Shown: piece after piece, positions 1-9,406 of the stretch
Layout of the letters: every line of letters begins with the position of its first letter
Position numbering within the stretch: position 1 is the first letter of the stretch
Source of the DNA: CBDIHP01 sp965279195
Lineage (GTDB): Bacteria; Planctomycetota; Planctomycetia; Isosphaerales; Isosphaeraceae
DNA length: 64,000 bases
Assembly: GCA_965279195.1 (NCBI GenBank)
Contig: CBDIHP010000027.1
Coordinates: 1 to 64,000, forward strand
Direction: 5' to 3'
The notes under the pieces: model-generated
What the model saw: the letters and a program-made list of their open reading frames with translations, nothing else
The model's database searches: none
What the model was told of the DNA's origin: nothing
Made by a program: the position numbers and the translations under genes

Positions 1-345
1 CACCTCCCCGACCAACTCAAACGCAGGTACATGTCCCAGGTGTGGGACGGGACCACGCCCCGCTACAAGGTCGCCGACGACATCCGGCGGCGGGTCCGCT
101 TCGCCCACCTCAACCTGGCCGGGCCCGGCGAGTATCCGGTCCTCAACCAGGACGTGATCTTCTGCCAGAACGTCCTCATCTACTTCGACGCCGACGACCG
201 TCGCCGCGTCGTCGAGCGGCTCTGCCGGAGGCTCAAGCCCGGCGGCAGCCTCTTCCTCGGGCCCGCCGAATACGTCGGCGTCGACATCCCCGGACTACGC
301 CCCGTCGCCCTCGACGGCATCTTCATCCTCCAGCGCAGCTCGTGA
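1..345 (+). CDS. cheR: CheR-type chemoreceptor methyltransferase, C-terminal part
   Basis: The gene is open at the left edge, so only the last 114 residues are present. The visible part carries the CheR C-terminal signature DVIFCQNVLIYFD, followed by a Rossmann-like tail (RRLKPGGSLFLG, then the final strand ending FILQRSS). CheR enzymes use S-adenosylmethionine to methylate glutamates on chemoreceptors in the cytoplasm and are opposed by CheB. Here cheR is followed by a CheA-type kinase 46 bases downstream, then CheB and a CheW-like protein, all on the same strand, so it is the first visible gene of a chemosensory operon. The reading frame is continuous from base 1. Identity as CheR is confident. 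Whether TPR repeats or other domains are fused at the missing N-terminus cannot be seen. Confidence 0.9.
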   Translation, partial: HLPDQLKRRYMSQVWDGTTPRYKVADDIRRRVRFAHLNLAGPGEYPVLNQDVIFCQNVLIYFDADDRRRVVERLCRRLKPGGSLFLGPAEYVGVDIPGLRPVALDGIFILQRSS

Positions 346-391
346 CGTCCTCCACACTCACGACCAACACGGCCATCCCCGGAGCGGATTT

Positions 392-3300
392 ATGAGCAGG
401 AATGTGGATCGCGAGGACGTCCTGAGCTTCGTCACCGAGGCCAAGGGCTACCTCCCCGAGATCGAGATGGGCATCCTCAACTTCGCGACCGACCCGTCGC
501 GCGGGGATGACATCTTCGAGGCCTTCCGCCTGACCCACACCATCAAGGGCGGCTCGTCGATGGTGGGGCTCTCCTGCCTCAGCCACATCGCCTACTACCA
601 GGAGGAGGTCCTGGAGGACCTCGCCACCGGCCGGGCGACCATCAGCCGCGAGGTCGAGGACCTTCTCTCCGCCCTCATGGCGATCCTCGACCTCTACCTC
701 GACTCCCTGCTCCGCGGCAACAGCGAGGGCCCCGGGCTGCTCTCCGAGGCCACCGTCGTCTACCGCCGCTACCGAGGCCTCCCCGAGCACGAGGACGAGT
801 CCGCCATCGCCCAGGTCCTGAGCGAGGCCGAGGCCGCCGACCGCGAGGTCGTCCTCGTCGACTCCCAGGCCGAGGCCTACGGCGAGCCCGACGGATTCGA
901 CGACGACGAGGACGACGCCCCGGCCATCATCGACGCCTCCGCCGCCTTCGACGACACGCTCACCGAATACCAGGAGCCCCTCGACGCCGAGGCCACCATC
1001 CTCGACGCCCGCCCCTGGCTCAGCCAGGACGACATCGAGGCCGACGCCGAACCCTCCCTCCGCGACGAGGCCGACGCCGACGAGCCCGACGTCCTCCGCG
1101 CCCCGGTCGCCGAGAACGATTCCGACCACGAGTTCGTCACCTGCGCCAATGACCACGAGCCCGAGGCCGAATCCGGATCCCTGATCGAGGCCCTCGCGAC
1201 CCCCGAGGCCGAGCCTGAGGCCGTCGAAGCCGTCGCCGAGGCCGAGGTCGAGCCCGCGTCGGTGCGGCTCGAGGCCGTCGCCCCGCAGGAGGCCGAGCCC
1301 ACCTCCGCCGACGAGTTCTTCGCCCTCAGCGGAGCGCCCGCGCCCCAGGCCTCGTACGACCCGTCGCACTCCTACTCCTACGAATTCGTCTCGGCCCACG
1401 CCGCCGATCCGTCGGCCGACGGCCTGCCCTCCGACGCCACGCCCGAGGCCGTCGCCGAGGCGCCCGCCGACTCCCAGGCCGACGAGGCCCAGGTCGGCCT
1501 GTTCGCCGGATTCGACGCCGAGGCCGCCCCGGTCGCGGAGGCCCCCGCCGAGGTCGTCGCCGAGGAATTCGCCTCCGAGGTCGCCTCCGAGGAATTCGCC
1601 TCCGAGGTCGTCGCCGAGGCGCCGGTCGAGCTGTCGGCCGAGGCCGCCCCGGTCGAGCCCGAGGTCGGGTCCGCCTTCGATGATGAGCTGAAGGCCGCCG
1701 AGGCCGGATCCGAGGCGCACGAGGTCGAGCGGTTCGAGACGCCCTGGGAGGCGTTCCGCAGCCAGTCCGACGCGTTCATCGCCTCCGCCTCGCCCGACCC
1801 CGACGCCAACGCCGAGGTCGTGGAGATGATCCAGTACGCCGACGAGTCCGACCCGATCGTCGGCCACGTCAACGAGACCGTGGTCTTCGTCGAGCCCGGC
1901 CATTCGTCCGACGGCATCGCCTCGCCCGCGTTCCAGCCCGAGTCGGTCTCCAGCGTGGACTTCGCGGCCGCGCAGGTGCCCGACGAGCCCGAGGTCGTGG
2001 CCGCGTCCGAATCCATCGCCGCCGTCCACCCGCTGTTCGACGACGACATGGTCGGCGAGGGGTTCGCGTTCGACGACTGCGACGTCTCGGCCGAGATCCT
2101 CGAACTCGCCCTGCCCGACGGGATCTCCGCCTCCGGCCTGCTCTCGGGCCTCGACGATCCGTCCGCCGCATTCGAGGAGCCGCTCGCCCAGCTCGGCGAG
2201 CCCCCGGCCGCGGAGGAGATCCACGCCGAAGCCGGGGCCGAAGTCGTCGCGGAGGCCGCCGAGGTCGCCGCGACGATCGAGCCCGACGCGCCGGAGATCA
2301 CGCTCAACGCCGCCGAACTCCAGGCCGAGCACGACGCCGCCGAACTCCAGGCCGAGCACGAGGTCGTCGCCGAGGGGCACGGCATCATCGAGCAGGTCGC
2401 CGACCACTACCTCGACGAGCTCGACGCCATCCTCGGCGAGTCCGTCAAGACCGAGAACAACGTCCTGCTGTCCGAGGCGCCGGCCGACGCCGCGCTGCTC
2501 GCCTCGCTCCACACGTCGGACGCCGACGACTTCGGCAGCGACCTCCTCGACCTCGTCGAGAGCATGGACTCCAACGCCATCTCCCGGCTGCTCGACGACG
2601 ACCTGAAGATCCACACCGGGTCGGTCGACGGCGAGCACGTCGAGGTCTTCCAGCTGGAGGCCCGCGACCACATCCAGAAGATCGTGGCCCGGCTCTCCGA
2701 CTTCCGCCACAACCCCGACGACATCGCCGGCCTGAGCGACGCCCGCGCCACCTTGCACACCCTCAAGGGGGGCGCCGGCGCGGTCGGCATGGTCGCGGTC
2801 GCGGTCTCCGCGCACCGGATCGAGGACCTGCTGGAGAGCCTGATCAAGGGCAGCTCGGCCCCGAGCGAGGGCGACCTCGCCCGGCTCTTCTCTTCCATCG
2901 ACATCCTCGAAGACCTCCTCGAAGGCCGACTCAGCGACGAGGACGCCTACCAGACGCTCGAAGTCCTCCTGGAGGACAACGACCCGTCGATGAGCGACCC
3001 GTCCTTCGGCGCCTCGGCCCCGCCGTCGAAGCCGGCCCACGTCTCGGCCTTCGCCCCGGGCTCGTCGGTCCCGGCCATCGACCTCGACGACATGGGCTCG
3101 GTCCCGACCGAGGTCCTGGAGATCTTCGCCCAGGAGGCGGAAGATCACATCAAGAACATCTACGCCACCCTCGGCGACCTCGAACGCGAGCCGGCGAATC
3201 AGTCGATGCTCCAGTCGGTCCGCCGCTCGGCCCACACCCTCAAGGGTGCCGCCGGCGCGGTCAAGCTCCGGGCGGTCACGCAGCTCGCCCACCGCATGGA

Positions 3301-5704
3301 GGACCTGCTCGACCACCTCTACGACAACGACCAGCCGCTCACCGAGGAGGTCCGGGCCCTGCTCTTCGAGACGACCGACGTCCTCGACGACCTGACCGAG
3401 AACAACTACGACCGCGAGTCGATGCGGGCCACGATCCTCGGGCTGTTCGGGCGCTACGATGGGTACTTCACCCACTCCGCCTCGCAGAGCCAGGCGGGCG
3501 AGCCGGCCCATCCGCACGCCGCCGCCCCGCTCGTCTCGGCCCCGACGTATGCCCCGGCGTCGATCCCCATGCCGAGCCTCGCGCCGGCCGCCCACGCGGT
3601 CCCGGCCGAGCCCGTCGGGCCGGCGTTCACGCTCACCCCGCTGGCCGCCTCCGCCCGGCCGACCAACGAGATCGAGGCCGAGGGCCTCAAGGTCCCCGCC
3701 GCCCCGGCGTATCGCCCCACCGGCACCCGGCGGAAGGCCGCGCAGGCGCCCAAGCGCACTGGCGAGGTGCTCCGCGTCCCCATCGAACGCATCGACGAAC
3801 TCGTCCGCCTCGTCAGCGAGCTGGTCATCAACCGCACGGGGTTCGAGCAGCGCATGCTCGAGATGGCGAAGACCCTCGACGAGCACCGCCGGACCATCGC
3901 CCGCCTCAAGCAGGTGTCGTCCGACCTCGAGACCCAGTACGAGACCCGCGCCCTGGCCGGCCGCCGCTTCGGCGAGCTGCTCGGCGGCGGCAACGGGGCC
4001 CACAACGGCGACGGCGCCAGCGCGGGCAACAACGTCCCCCACAACCGGCTCCAGCAGTTCTTCCTCAACCCCGCCCGCGACGAGTTCGACGACCTCGAAT
4101 TTGACCGCTACACCAAGTTCCACCTGCTCTCGCGCTCGCTCGCCGAGACCACCAGCGACCTCCAGACGCTCGACTCCGAGCTTCATAACCTCACGGGCGA
4201 CTATGACACCCTGCTGACCCGACAGGGCCGCCTCTCCCGCGAGATCCAGGACAAGCTGATGCGGGTCCGGATGGTCCCGCTGGCCACGCTCACCACCAGC
4301 CTCCATCGCGCCGTCCGCGTCGTCGCCCAGCAGCAGAACAAGCTGGTCGACCTGGTGCTCGAAGGCGAGCACACGGAACTCGACAAGACCGTGCTGGAGG
4401 AGATGTCCGACGCCTTCCTGCACCTGCTCCGCAACGCGGTCGACCACGGCGTCGAGCCCAGCTCGGTCCGCCTGGTGCGAGGCAAGCCCGAGCGGGCCAC
4501 CATCAAGGTCCGGGCGTCCTACCAGGGCACCCAGGTCGTGATCCAGGTCGAGGACGACGGCGGCGGCATCGACCCCGAGAACCTCCGGGCCTCGGCCGTC
4601 CGCGGCGGCTACCTCTCGCCCGAGGACGCCGCGCGGCTCAGCCCGCAGGACCTCTTCCAGCTCATCTTCCTGCCCGGCTTCTCCACCGCCAGCGAGATCA
4701 GCGAGATCTCCGGGCGCGGGGTCGGCATGGAGATCGTCAAGGTCAAGGTCCACAAGCTCAAGGGCACCGTGGAGGTCGACTCGACCGTGGGCCAGGGCAC
4801 GATCTTCACGATCCGCCTGCCGATGACCCTGGCGATCACCCGGGCGCTCATGGTCCGCTGCAACAACGAGTCGTTCGCGATCCCCGCGCAGTCGGTCTCG
4901 CAGATCCTCCGAGTCGATCGCCGCGAGATCGAGAAGATCGGCCACGAGCCGGTGATCCGGCTCGGCGGCAAGGTCTACCCGCTGGTGCGCCTGGGCGACG
5001 TCCTGGCCCTCCGCCAGCCGCCGGACGAGTCCCGCAACATGCTGCCGGTCCTCGTGGTCGACGCCGGCCCGAGGCAGGTCACGGTGGTCGTCGATCAGAT
5101 CGAGGCCAGCCGCGAAGTCGTCGTCAAGACGCTCGGCTCGCACCTGCGGCGGGTCAAGGGGATGATCGGCGCCACCCTCCTGGGCGACGGCACGGTGATC
5201 CCGATCCTCAACATCGTCGAGCTGGTCGCCGAGACCAAGTTCGACGCCCGGGGGGCCGCCGTGCTGCCCGCCCGCCCGGCCGCTGGGGCCGCCCCCGCCA
5301 AGCCCGACGACCCCTGGTCGATCCTCATCGTGGACGACTCCGTGTCCGTCCGCCGCGTCGTCGCCAACATGGTCAAGGGCGAGGGCTGGACCCCGGTCGT
5401 CGCCAAGGACGGCCTCGACGCCGTCGAGGTGCTCCAAGGGCTCGAACGCGCACCGGACCTCGTCCTCCTCGACATCGAGATGCCCCGCATGGACGGCTAC
5501 GAGCTGCTCGGCCGGCTCCGCTCGCAGCCCGCCTACCGCGACCTCCCGGTCGTGATGGTGACCTCCCGCGCCGGCGACAAGCACCGCAAGAAGGCCATGG
5601 AGCTGGGCGCGACCGACTACGTGGTCAAGCCCTACCAGGACGAGGCCATGATCGCCCTGATCCACCTCCTCGTCAGCCGCCGCCGCGGCCTGGTGATGGT
5701 GTGA
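392..5704 (+). CDS. cheA: Giant CheA-type hybrid histidine kinase with three Hpt domains, CheW-like and receiver domains
   Basis: A 1770-residue cytoplasmic kinase, more than twice the usual CheA length. Domain order: Hpt1 (residues about 5-110, HTIKGG, phospho-acceptor H49); a very long Ala/Glu/Asp-rich linker (about 115-740) with internal duplications such as EEFASEV and AAELQAEH; Hpt2 (HTLKGG, H789); Hpt3 (HTLKGA, H948); a Pro/Ala linker; a dimerisation helix (RIDELVRLVSELVINR); an HATPase domain with N-box N1348 in LLRNAVDHGVE, G1 box VEDDGGGID and G2 box GRGVGMEIVK; a CheW-like domain; and a C-terminal receiver with phospho-acceptor D1694 in LLDIEMPRMDG. The layout resembles ChpA/PilL-type kinases rather than swimming-type CheA. 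The start has GGAG seven bases upstream. The built-in receiver suggests a phosphate sink or output without a separate CheY. Confidence 0.95.
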   Translation: MSRNVDREDVLSFVTEAKGYLPEIEMGILNFATDPSRGDDIFEAFRLTHTIKGGSSMVGLSCLSHIAYYQEEVLEDLATGRATISREVEDLLSALMAILDLYLDSLLRGNSEGPGLLSEATVVYRRYRGLPEHEDESAIAQVLSEAEAADREVVLVDSQAEAYGEPDGFDDDEDDAPAIIDASAAFDDTLTEYQEPLDAEATILDARPWLSQDDIEADAEPSLRDEADADEPDVLRAPVAENDSDHEFVTCANDHEPEAESGSLIEALATPEAEPEAVEAVAEAEVEPASVRLEAVAPQEAEPTSADEFFALSGAPAPQASYDPSHSYSYEFVSAHAADPSADGLPSDATPEAVAEAPADSQADEAQVGLFAGFDAEAAPVAEAPAEVVAEEFASEVASEEFASEVVAEAPVELSAEAAPVEPEVGSAFDDELKAAEAGSEAHEVERFETPWEAFRSQSDAFIASASPDPDANAEVVEMIQYADESDPIVGHVNETVVFVEPGHSSDGIASPAFQPESVSSVDFAAAQVPDEPEVVAASESIAAVHPLFDDDMVGEGFAFDDCDVSAEILELALPDGISASGLLSGLDDPSAAFEEPLAQLGEPPAAEEIHAEAGAEVVAEAAEVAATIEPDAPEITLNAAELQAEHDAAELQAEHEVVAEGHGIIEQVADHYLDELDAILGESVKTENNVLLSEAPADAALLASLHTSDADDFGSDLLDLVESMDSNAISRLLDDDLKIHTGSVDGEHVEVFQLEARDHIQKIVARLSDFRHNPDDIAGLSDARATLHTLKGGAGAVGMVAVAVSAHRIEDLLESLIKGSSAPSEGDLARLFSSIDILEDLLEGRLSDEDAYQTLEVLLEDNDPSMSDPSFGASAPPSKPAHVSAFAPGSSVPAIDLDDMGSVPTEVLEIFAQEAEDHIKNIYATLGDLEREPANQSMLQSVRRSAHTLKGAAGAVKLRAVTQLAHRMEDLLDHLYDNDQPLTEEVRALLFETTDVLDDLTENNYDRESMRATILGLFGRYDGYFTHSASQSQAGEPAHPHAAAPLVSAPTYAPASIPMPSLAPAAHAVPAEPVGPAFTLTPLAASARPTNEIEAEGLKVPAAPAYRPTGTRRKAAQAPKRTGEVLRVPIERIDELVRLVSELVINRTGFEQRMLEMAKTLDEHRRTIARLKQVSSDLETQYETRALAGRRFGELLGGGNGAHNGDGASAGNNVPHNRLQQFFLNPARDEFDDLEFDRYTKFHLLSRSLAETTSDLQTLDSELHNLTGDYDTLLTRQGRLSREIQDKLMRVRMVPLATLTTSLHRAVRVVAQQQNKLVDLVLEGEHTELDKTVLEEMSDAFLHLLRNAVDHGVEPSSVRLVRGKPERATIKVRASYQGTQVVIQVEDDGGGIDPENLRASAVRGGYLSPEDAARLSPQDLFQLIFLPGFSTASEISEISGRGVGMEIVKVKVHKLKGTVEVDSTVGQGTIFTIRLPMTLAITRALMVRCNNESFAIPAQSVSQILRVDRREIEKIGHEPVIRLGGKVYPLVRLGDVLALRQPPDESRNMLPVLVVDAGPRQVTVVVDQIEASREVVVKTLGSHLRRVKGMIGATLLGDGTVIPILNIVELVAETKFDARGAAVLPARPAAGAAPAKPDDPWSILIVDDSVSVRRVVANMVKGEGWTPVVAKDGLDAVEVLQGLERAPDLVLLDIEMPRMDGYELLGRLRSQPAYRDLPVVMVTSRAGDKHRKKAMELGATDYVVKPYQDEAMIALIHLLVSRRRGLVMV

Positions 5705-5745
5705 CCTCGGAGCGCGGAAACGCGGCTCCCGCTTCCCCAATGCCT

Positions 5746-5780
5746 CGCCGCCGGGGGCTCGCCCCGAGCCCCCGGCGACG
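5746..5780 (+). promoter_or_regulatory. Strong GC hairpin between the CheA and CheB genes
   Basis: Arms 5746-5760 and 5766-5780 can form a 15-base stem with one mismatch around a five-base loop. The hairpin ends 33 bases before the CheB start and has no T-rich tail. It could act as an attenuator, an mRNA stabiliser or a processing site that sets kinase and CheB levels apart. The structure is visible; the role is inferred. Confidence 0.5.
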
Positions 5781-5813
5781 CGGGCGAACCACCTTGAAGG
5801 CCCCTATGCTGCC

Positions 5814-7058
5814 ATGACCGAACCTCTCCGCGTCGTCGTGGCCGACGACTCGCCCTTCATCCGCCGGCTCCTCACGTCGTACCTCCAGTCGGACCCCGGG
5901 GTCCTCGTGGTGGGCGCGGCGGGCGACGGCGCGCGGGCGGTGGAGATGGTCCGGAACCTCAGGCCCGACGCGGTCACCCTCGACGTCGAGATGCCCGGCA
6001 AGAACGGGGTCCAGGCGCTCGAGGAGATCATGAGCGACTGCCCCACCCCCACCATCATGCTCAGCGGGGTGAGCCGCGCCTCGGCCGAGGTCACGCTCCA
6101 GGCCCTCAACGCCGGCGCGGTCGACTTCATCCTCAAGTACACCCCCGGCGTCGACACCAACCCCGACGCCCTCCGCCGCGAGATCATCGCCAAGGTCCGC
6201 GCGGCGGCCAAGGTCAAGGTCATCCGCTCGCTCAAGTCGCGCAAGACGATCAACGGCAACGGCTCGGGATCGGGCTCCGCCGTGGTCAGCGGCGTCGCGC
6301 ACCCGCCGGCGTCGGCCGTGCCGGCGCGGAACGGCTCGGCCATCGACAACCTCCGCCGCGGCGTGGCGCTCGACCCGCCGCTCTCGGGCGAGTCCCCGCC
6401 GGCGGCCCCGGGCCATACCCCCTCGGCGGCCCCCGCGCCCCCGGCCCCCGCGCAGGGGTGGCCCGACAAGGTCGTCGTGATCGGGGCGTCGACCGGCGGG
6501 CCCACGGCCGTCCGCGAGCTGCTCAAGGCGCTCCCATCGAAGTTCCCCGCCCCGATCGTGGTCGTCCAGCACATGCCGGCGTCGTTCACGACCGTCCTCG
6601 CCGCCCAGCTCGACCGGACCGTCGGGCTGCCGGTGAAGGAGGCCCAGGCCGGCGACATGCTGCTGCCCGGCCACGTCCTGATCGCGCCGGGGGATCATCA
6701 CCTGCTGATCGGACAGAACGGCCGGGTCGAGCTGAGCCAGGGGCCGAAGATCGGCGGCTATCGCCCCTCGATCAACGTCGCCATGCAGTCGATCGCCCAG
6801 GTCCTCGGCCGTCGCGTGATCGGCGTCGTCCTGACCGGGATGGGCGACGACGGCGCCGAAGGGCTGGCGTTCATCCGGGCCAAGGGGGGCCGCACCCTCG
6901 CCCAGGACGCCGACACCTGCGTCGTCAACGGCATGCCCCAGGCGGCGGTGGACAAGGGCGTGGTCGACCTCATCGGCCCGCCGACCCGGCTCGCCAGCGC
7001 CCTGATCAAGATGACTCAACGCTCGTCGATCTTCTCCTTCGAGGTGGGAACGCCATGA
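5814..7058 (+). CDS. cheB: CheB chemotaxis response regulator / protein-glutamate methylesterase
   Basis: A 414-residue two-domain protein. The N-terminal receiver (about 1-125) has the acidic pair in VVADDSPF and phospho-acceptor D57 in LDVEMPGKNG. A Pro/Ala/Ser-rich linker of about 70 residues follows, longer than in most CheB proteins. The C-terminal methylesterase domain has a full catalytic triad: S226 in GASTGGP, H253 in VVQHMP and D346 in TGMGDDGAEG. It removes methyl groups from chemoreceptor glutamates, or deamidates glutamines, when phosphorylated by the CheA-type kinase encoded just upstream. Its stop overlaps the start of the next gene by four bases (ATGA), implying translational coupling. 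The enzyme appears intact. Confidence 0.95.
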   Translation: MTEPLRVVVADDSPFIRRLLTSYLQSDPGVLVVGAAGDGARAVEMVRNLRPDAVTLDVEMPGKNGVQALEEIMSDCPTPTIMLSGVSRASAEVTLQALNAGAVDFILKYTPGVDTNPDALRREIIAKVRAAAKVKVIRSLKSRKTINGNGSGSGSAVVSGVAHPPASAVPARNGSAIDNLRRGVALDPPLSGESPPAAPGHTPSAAPAPPAPAQGWPDKVVVIGASTGGPTAVRELLKALPSKFPAPIVVVQHMPASFTTVLAAQLDRTVGLPVKEAQAGDMLLPGHVLIAPGDHHLLIGQNGRVELSQGPKIGGYRPSINVAMQSIAQVLGRRVIGVVLTGMGDDGAEGLAFIRAKGGRTLAQDADTCVVNGMPQAAVDKGVVDLIGPPTRLASALIKMTQRSSIFSFEVGTP

Positions 7059-8089
7059 ATACCCGAACCCTCGCCCCGGAATCGATCCGGGTCATCCGCA
7101 GCCGCGTCGGCGAGGACCGCTTCGCGATCGAGATGTCCGAGGTCCTCGTCGTCCAGGGGATCGAGGACCTCCGATACAACTGGGACGGCGTCGGCCCCGT
7201 CGGCTGGATCGACACCGTCCACGGCGAGATCGAGGTCTACAGCCTCGGCCAGCTCCTCGGCGTCTCCAGCCTGGTCGAGGAGCCGAGGTACCAGGTCGTC
7301 ATCCTCCACGGCAACGGCCGCCGCTGGGGACTGATGGTCGACGACGTCTCGCGCGTGCTGCACGTCACCCGCGACAAGCTCCAGGCCCTGCCCCCGTCGG
7401 TCACCCGCTGGTCGGGCGTCCCCTTCCACGCCCTGCTCGACTTCACCCCCGAGTCGACCGAGGACGAGCCGGACCCGATAACCGACGTCTCGCTACTGAT
7501 CGACGTCGCACGCATCGACCCGCGCGAGACGGCGGCCGAGGCGGCCAAGCCCGTCACCGCCGAGTTCCCCGCGTTCAACCCCCGCACACCCCGGGCGCAG
7601 AAGCCCGCCGTGGACCTCGGCGACGCCGAGCCCCACGCCGCCGCCGGGCGGCGCAGGATGCTGGCGCTGGGCGTCTCCGGCGGCGACCACGACGCGGCGG
7701 CCGACGCCTTCCCCGCCATCGGCGTCACGCTCGGCCAGGTGCTGGAGATCTTCGAGCCGAGGGAACTCGTCGCGATCCCCCGCACGCCGACCTCGGTCCG
7801 CGGCCTGACCCGCTGGCGCGGCCAGCTCCTGCCGGTCATCGACCTGGGCGCCCGGCTCGGCCTGCCGCCGCACCGCTCGGGCGGCAAGCTCCGTGTGGTC
7901 GTCGCCCGGGGGGCCGACGGCGACGCCTTCGCCTTCCCGATCCGCCCCGACATCCGCTCGATCACCTTCCCGAGCGAGGCCATCCCCTGCGAGCCCCCGC
8001 CGCTGGTGGACCGCGACCTGATCCGGGGCGCCTTCTCCGTCCGCGACCGCACCATCCTCGTCCCCGACCTCGCCGCCGCGTCGAGCTGA
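7055..8089 (+). CDS. Tandem double-CheW-domain coupling protein
   Basis: A 344-residue protein built from two CheW-like modules, about residues 10-140 (RVGEDRFAIEMSEVLVV) and about 220-335 (VLEIFEPRELVAIPRTP, RWRGQLLPVIDLGARLGLP), joined by a Pro/Ala linker. CheW proteins bridge chemoreceptors and the CheA kinase in cytoplasmic arrays. A double form could bridge two partners or cap an array. The start overlaps the CheB stop in an ATGA junction; the open frame extends far upstream, but that extension lies across the CheB gene and is not expected to be coding. No receptor gene is visible in the window, so the sensory input of this operon is unknown. Confidence 0.88.
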   Translation: MNTRTLAPESIRVIRSRVGEDRFAIEMSEVLVVQGIEDLRYNWDGVGPVGWIDTVHGEIEVYSLGQLLGVSSLVEEPRYQVVILHGNGRRWGLMVDDVSRVLHVTRDKLQALPPSVTRWSGVPFHALLDFTPESTEDEPDPITDVSLLIDVARIDPRETAAEAAKPVTAEFPAFNPRTPRAQKPAVDLGDAEPHAAAGRRRMLALGVSGGDHDAAADAFPAIGVTLGQVLEIFEPRELVAIPRTPTSVRGLTRWRGQLLPVIDLGARLGLPPHRSGGKLRVVVARGADGDAFAFPIRPDIRSITFPSEAIPCEPPPLVDRDLIRGAFSVRDRTILVPDLAAASS

Positions 8090-8102
8090 GTCGGGCAGCG
8101 GA

Positions 8103-8192
8103 TGGAACCACGGAGACGCGGAGGACGCGGAGAATATCCAAGATCCCAACGATCTTGAATCTCTCCGCCTCCTCCGCGTCTCCGTGGTTCCA
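8103..8192. repeat. Palindromic intergenic repeat, CCACGGAGAC family
   Basis: Near-complete inverted repeat: the left arm begins TGGAACCACGGAGACGCGGA and the right arm ends CCGCGTCTCCGTGGTTCCA, with a short inner stem (AAGATC/GATCTT). A second member of the same family lies at 9407-9491. Both sit between genes and could fold on either strand. Confidence 0.8.
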
Positions 8193-8220
8193 TGCCCTTT
8201 TGGGGGATCGACAAATGAAA

Positions 8221-8263
8221 ACGGGTCGAAGGGTCCGGCCGTCGCCGGGGCCCCTCGACCCGT
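8221..8263. terminator. Bidirectional hairpin between convergent genes
   Basis: Arms ACGGGTCGAAGGGT and GCCCCTCGACCCGT pair around a GC-rich loop. The hairpin lies between the CheW-like gene (ending 8089, plus strand) and the convergent gene ending at 8297, the position expected of a shared terminator. There is no long T tract. Confidence 0.55.
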
Positions 8264-8296
8264 TCTCCATTGCCCATCAACCATCCCTCATTGAAC

Positions 8297-9097
8297 TCAC
8301 CAGCGGCCGGCGAGCTCGTCGAGGAAGGTCTGGAAGGTGCGGACCCAGTCGGCCTGGGTGCCGACGTCGTCCACGCGGGAGACGAACAGGGCGAACAGGG
8401 CGCCCTGGCCGCGCTTCACGAGGATCTTGGCCCGGTGGTAGTCGAGCTTGACGCCGGCGTGGATGTGCTCCTCGACCTTGAGGAACTCCCGGGCCTCCGA
8501 CCACGACATCATGTTCATCCGCTGCTCCAGGATGGAGAGCGAGTTGTAGGCGTGGCGGATCATGTAGAAGGCGTTGAGGAAGTCGGGCGCGCCGCTGAGG
8601 TTCGGGGCCTTCGAGGGGCCGCGCAGGCACTTCGGGAACGGCATCGCCGCCTCGTTCATGCGCTTGATGTATTCGCGCATGGCGATCATCTTGTTCGTGT
8701 ACTCGTCGATCGACTTGCGCGACGGCAGGTTCGGCAGGTCGTCGGTGAGCTTGTGATCGAACCGCATGAGGTCGATCGAGGCCTCGACGTCGGTGATGGG
8801 GTCGGTCAGGATCTCCTGCCAGCACGTGGCGAACGTCCAGGTGTAGTGGAGCGTCCGGCGGGCGACCCGCAGGTGATTCTGGGCGCGGGAGAGGCCCCGA
8901 CCCTTGCCCATCATCTCGATCATCTCATGCAGGGCACTCATCATCACGACCATGTCGTCGTCGTAGAACTGCTGCAGCTCGGCCAGGCGGGCCGACTTGG
9001 CCGGCGAGCTGGCCATCGTGCTGCCCAGCAGCCCATCGAACTGGGTCCCCGACAGGGCGGCGGCGGGCGAGAGCGTGGCTTGCATGGTTCGACTCAT
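8297..9097 (-). CDS. Uncharacterised alpha-helical protein
   Basis: A 266-residue protein I do not recognise. It has no signal peptide or membrane segment and looks fully helical. It is rich in Met, Arg and aromatic residues (for example FYDDDMVVMMSALHEMIEMM and ILEQRMNMMSWSEAREFLKV), which suggests a helical bundle or adaptor fold. I chose the ATG at 9097 (MSRTMQATL) because an AAGGGA lies about a dozen bases upstream; an upstream extension to 9211 would be in frame but has unlike composition. It sits alone between the chemosensory operon (convergent) and a damaged receiver gene on the same strand, so a role connected to signalling is possible but unsupported. Confidence 0.7.
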   Translation of the reverse strand: MSRTMQATLSPAAALSGTQFDGLLGSTMASSPAKSARLAELQQFYDDDMVVMMSALHEMIEMMGKGRGLSRAQNHLRVARRTLHYTWTFATCWQEILTDPITDVEASIDLMRFDHKLTDDLPNLPSRKSIDEYTNKMIAMREYIKRMNEAAMPFPKCLRGPSKAPNLSGAPDFLNAFYMIRHAYNSLSILEQRMNMMSWSEAREFLKVEEHIHAGVKLDYHRAKILVKRGQGALFALFVSRVDDVGTQADWVRTFQTFLDELAGRW

Positions 9098-9406
9098 GAA
9101 GAAGAGTTGTCCCTTCCCGACGATTGAATTATTCCATGCATCAACTCGGCCGGTCAATGACTGTCGCCACCGTTTCGAGACAACGAACAGGTCTCGTTGC
9201 CCGGAAAACACCGCGAACTGTCCACAGTGTGAACCGGAATGGGCGCGCCTCGGCCGGGGTCGATGGGCAACAACATCCAGGGATCTTTACGGTCCGGATC
9301 GCCATTCCGGACACACATTTTCCCCAACCAGCAGGATCCCCCGCGCCCTCCCGATCCGGGGGAGTCGGCCCCTCCGGGCCCCGGGGTGGGCCGCGCGGGA
9401 GGGGGA

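Noticed and set aside
323..5740. A very long open frame antisense to the CheA-type gene (about 1800 codons)
   Set aside because: It mirrors the high-GC codon pattern of the real gene; its product is Asp/Val/Gly/Arg-rich low-complexity sequence without domains, while the plus strand encodes a full CheA.
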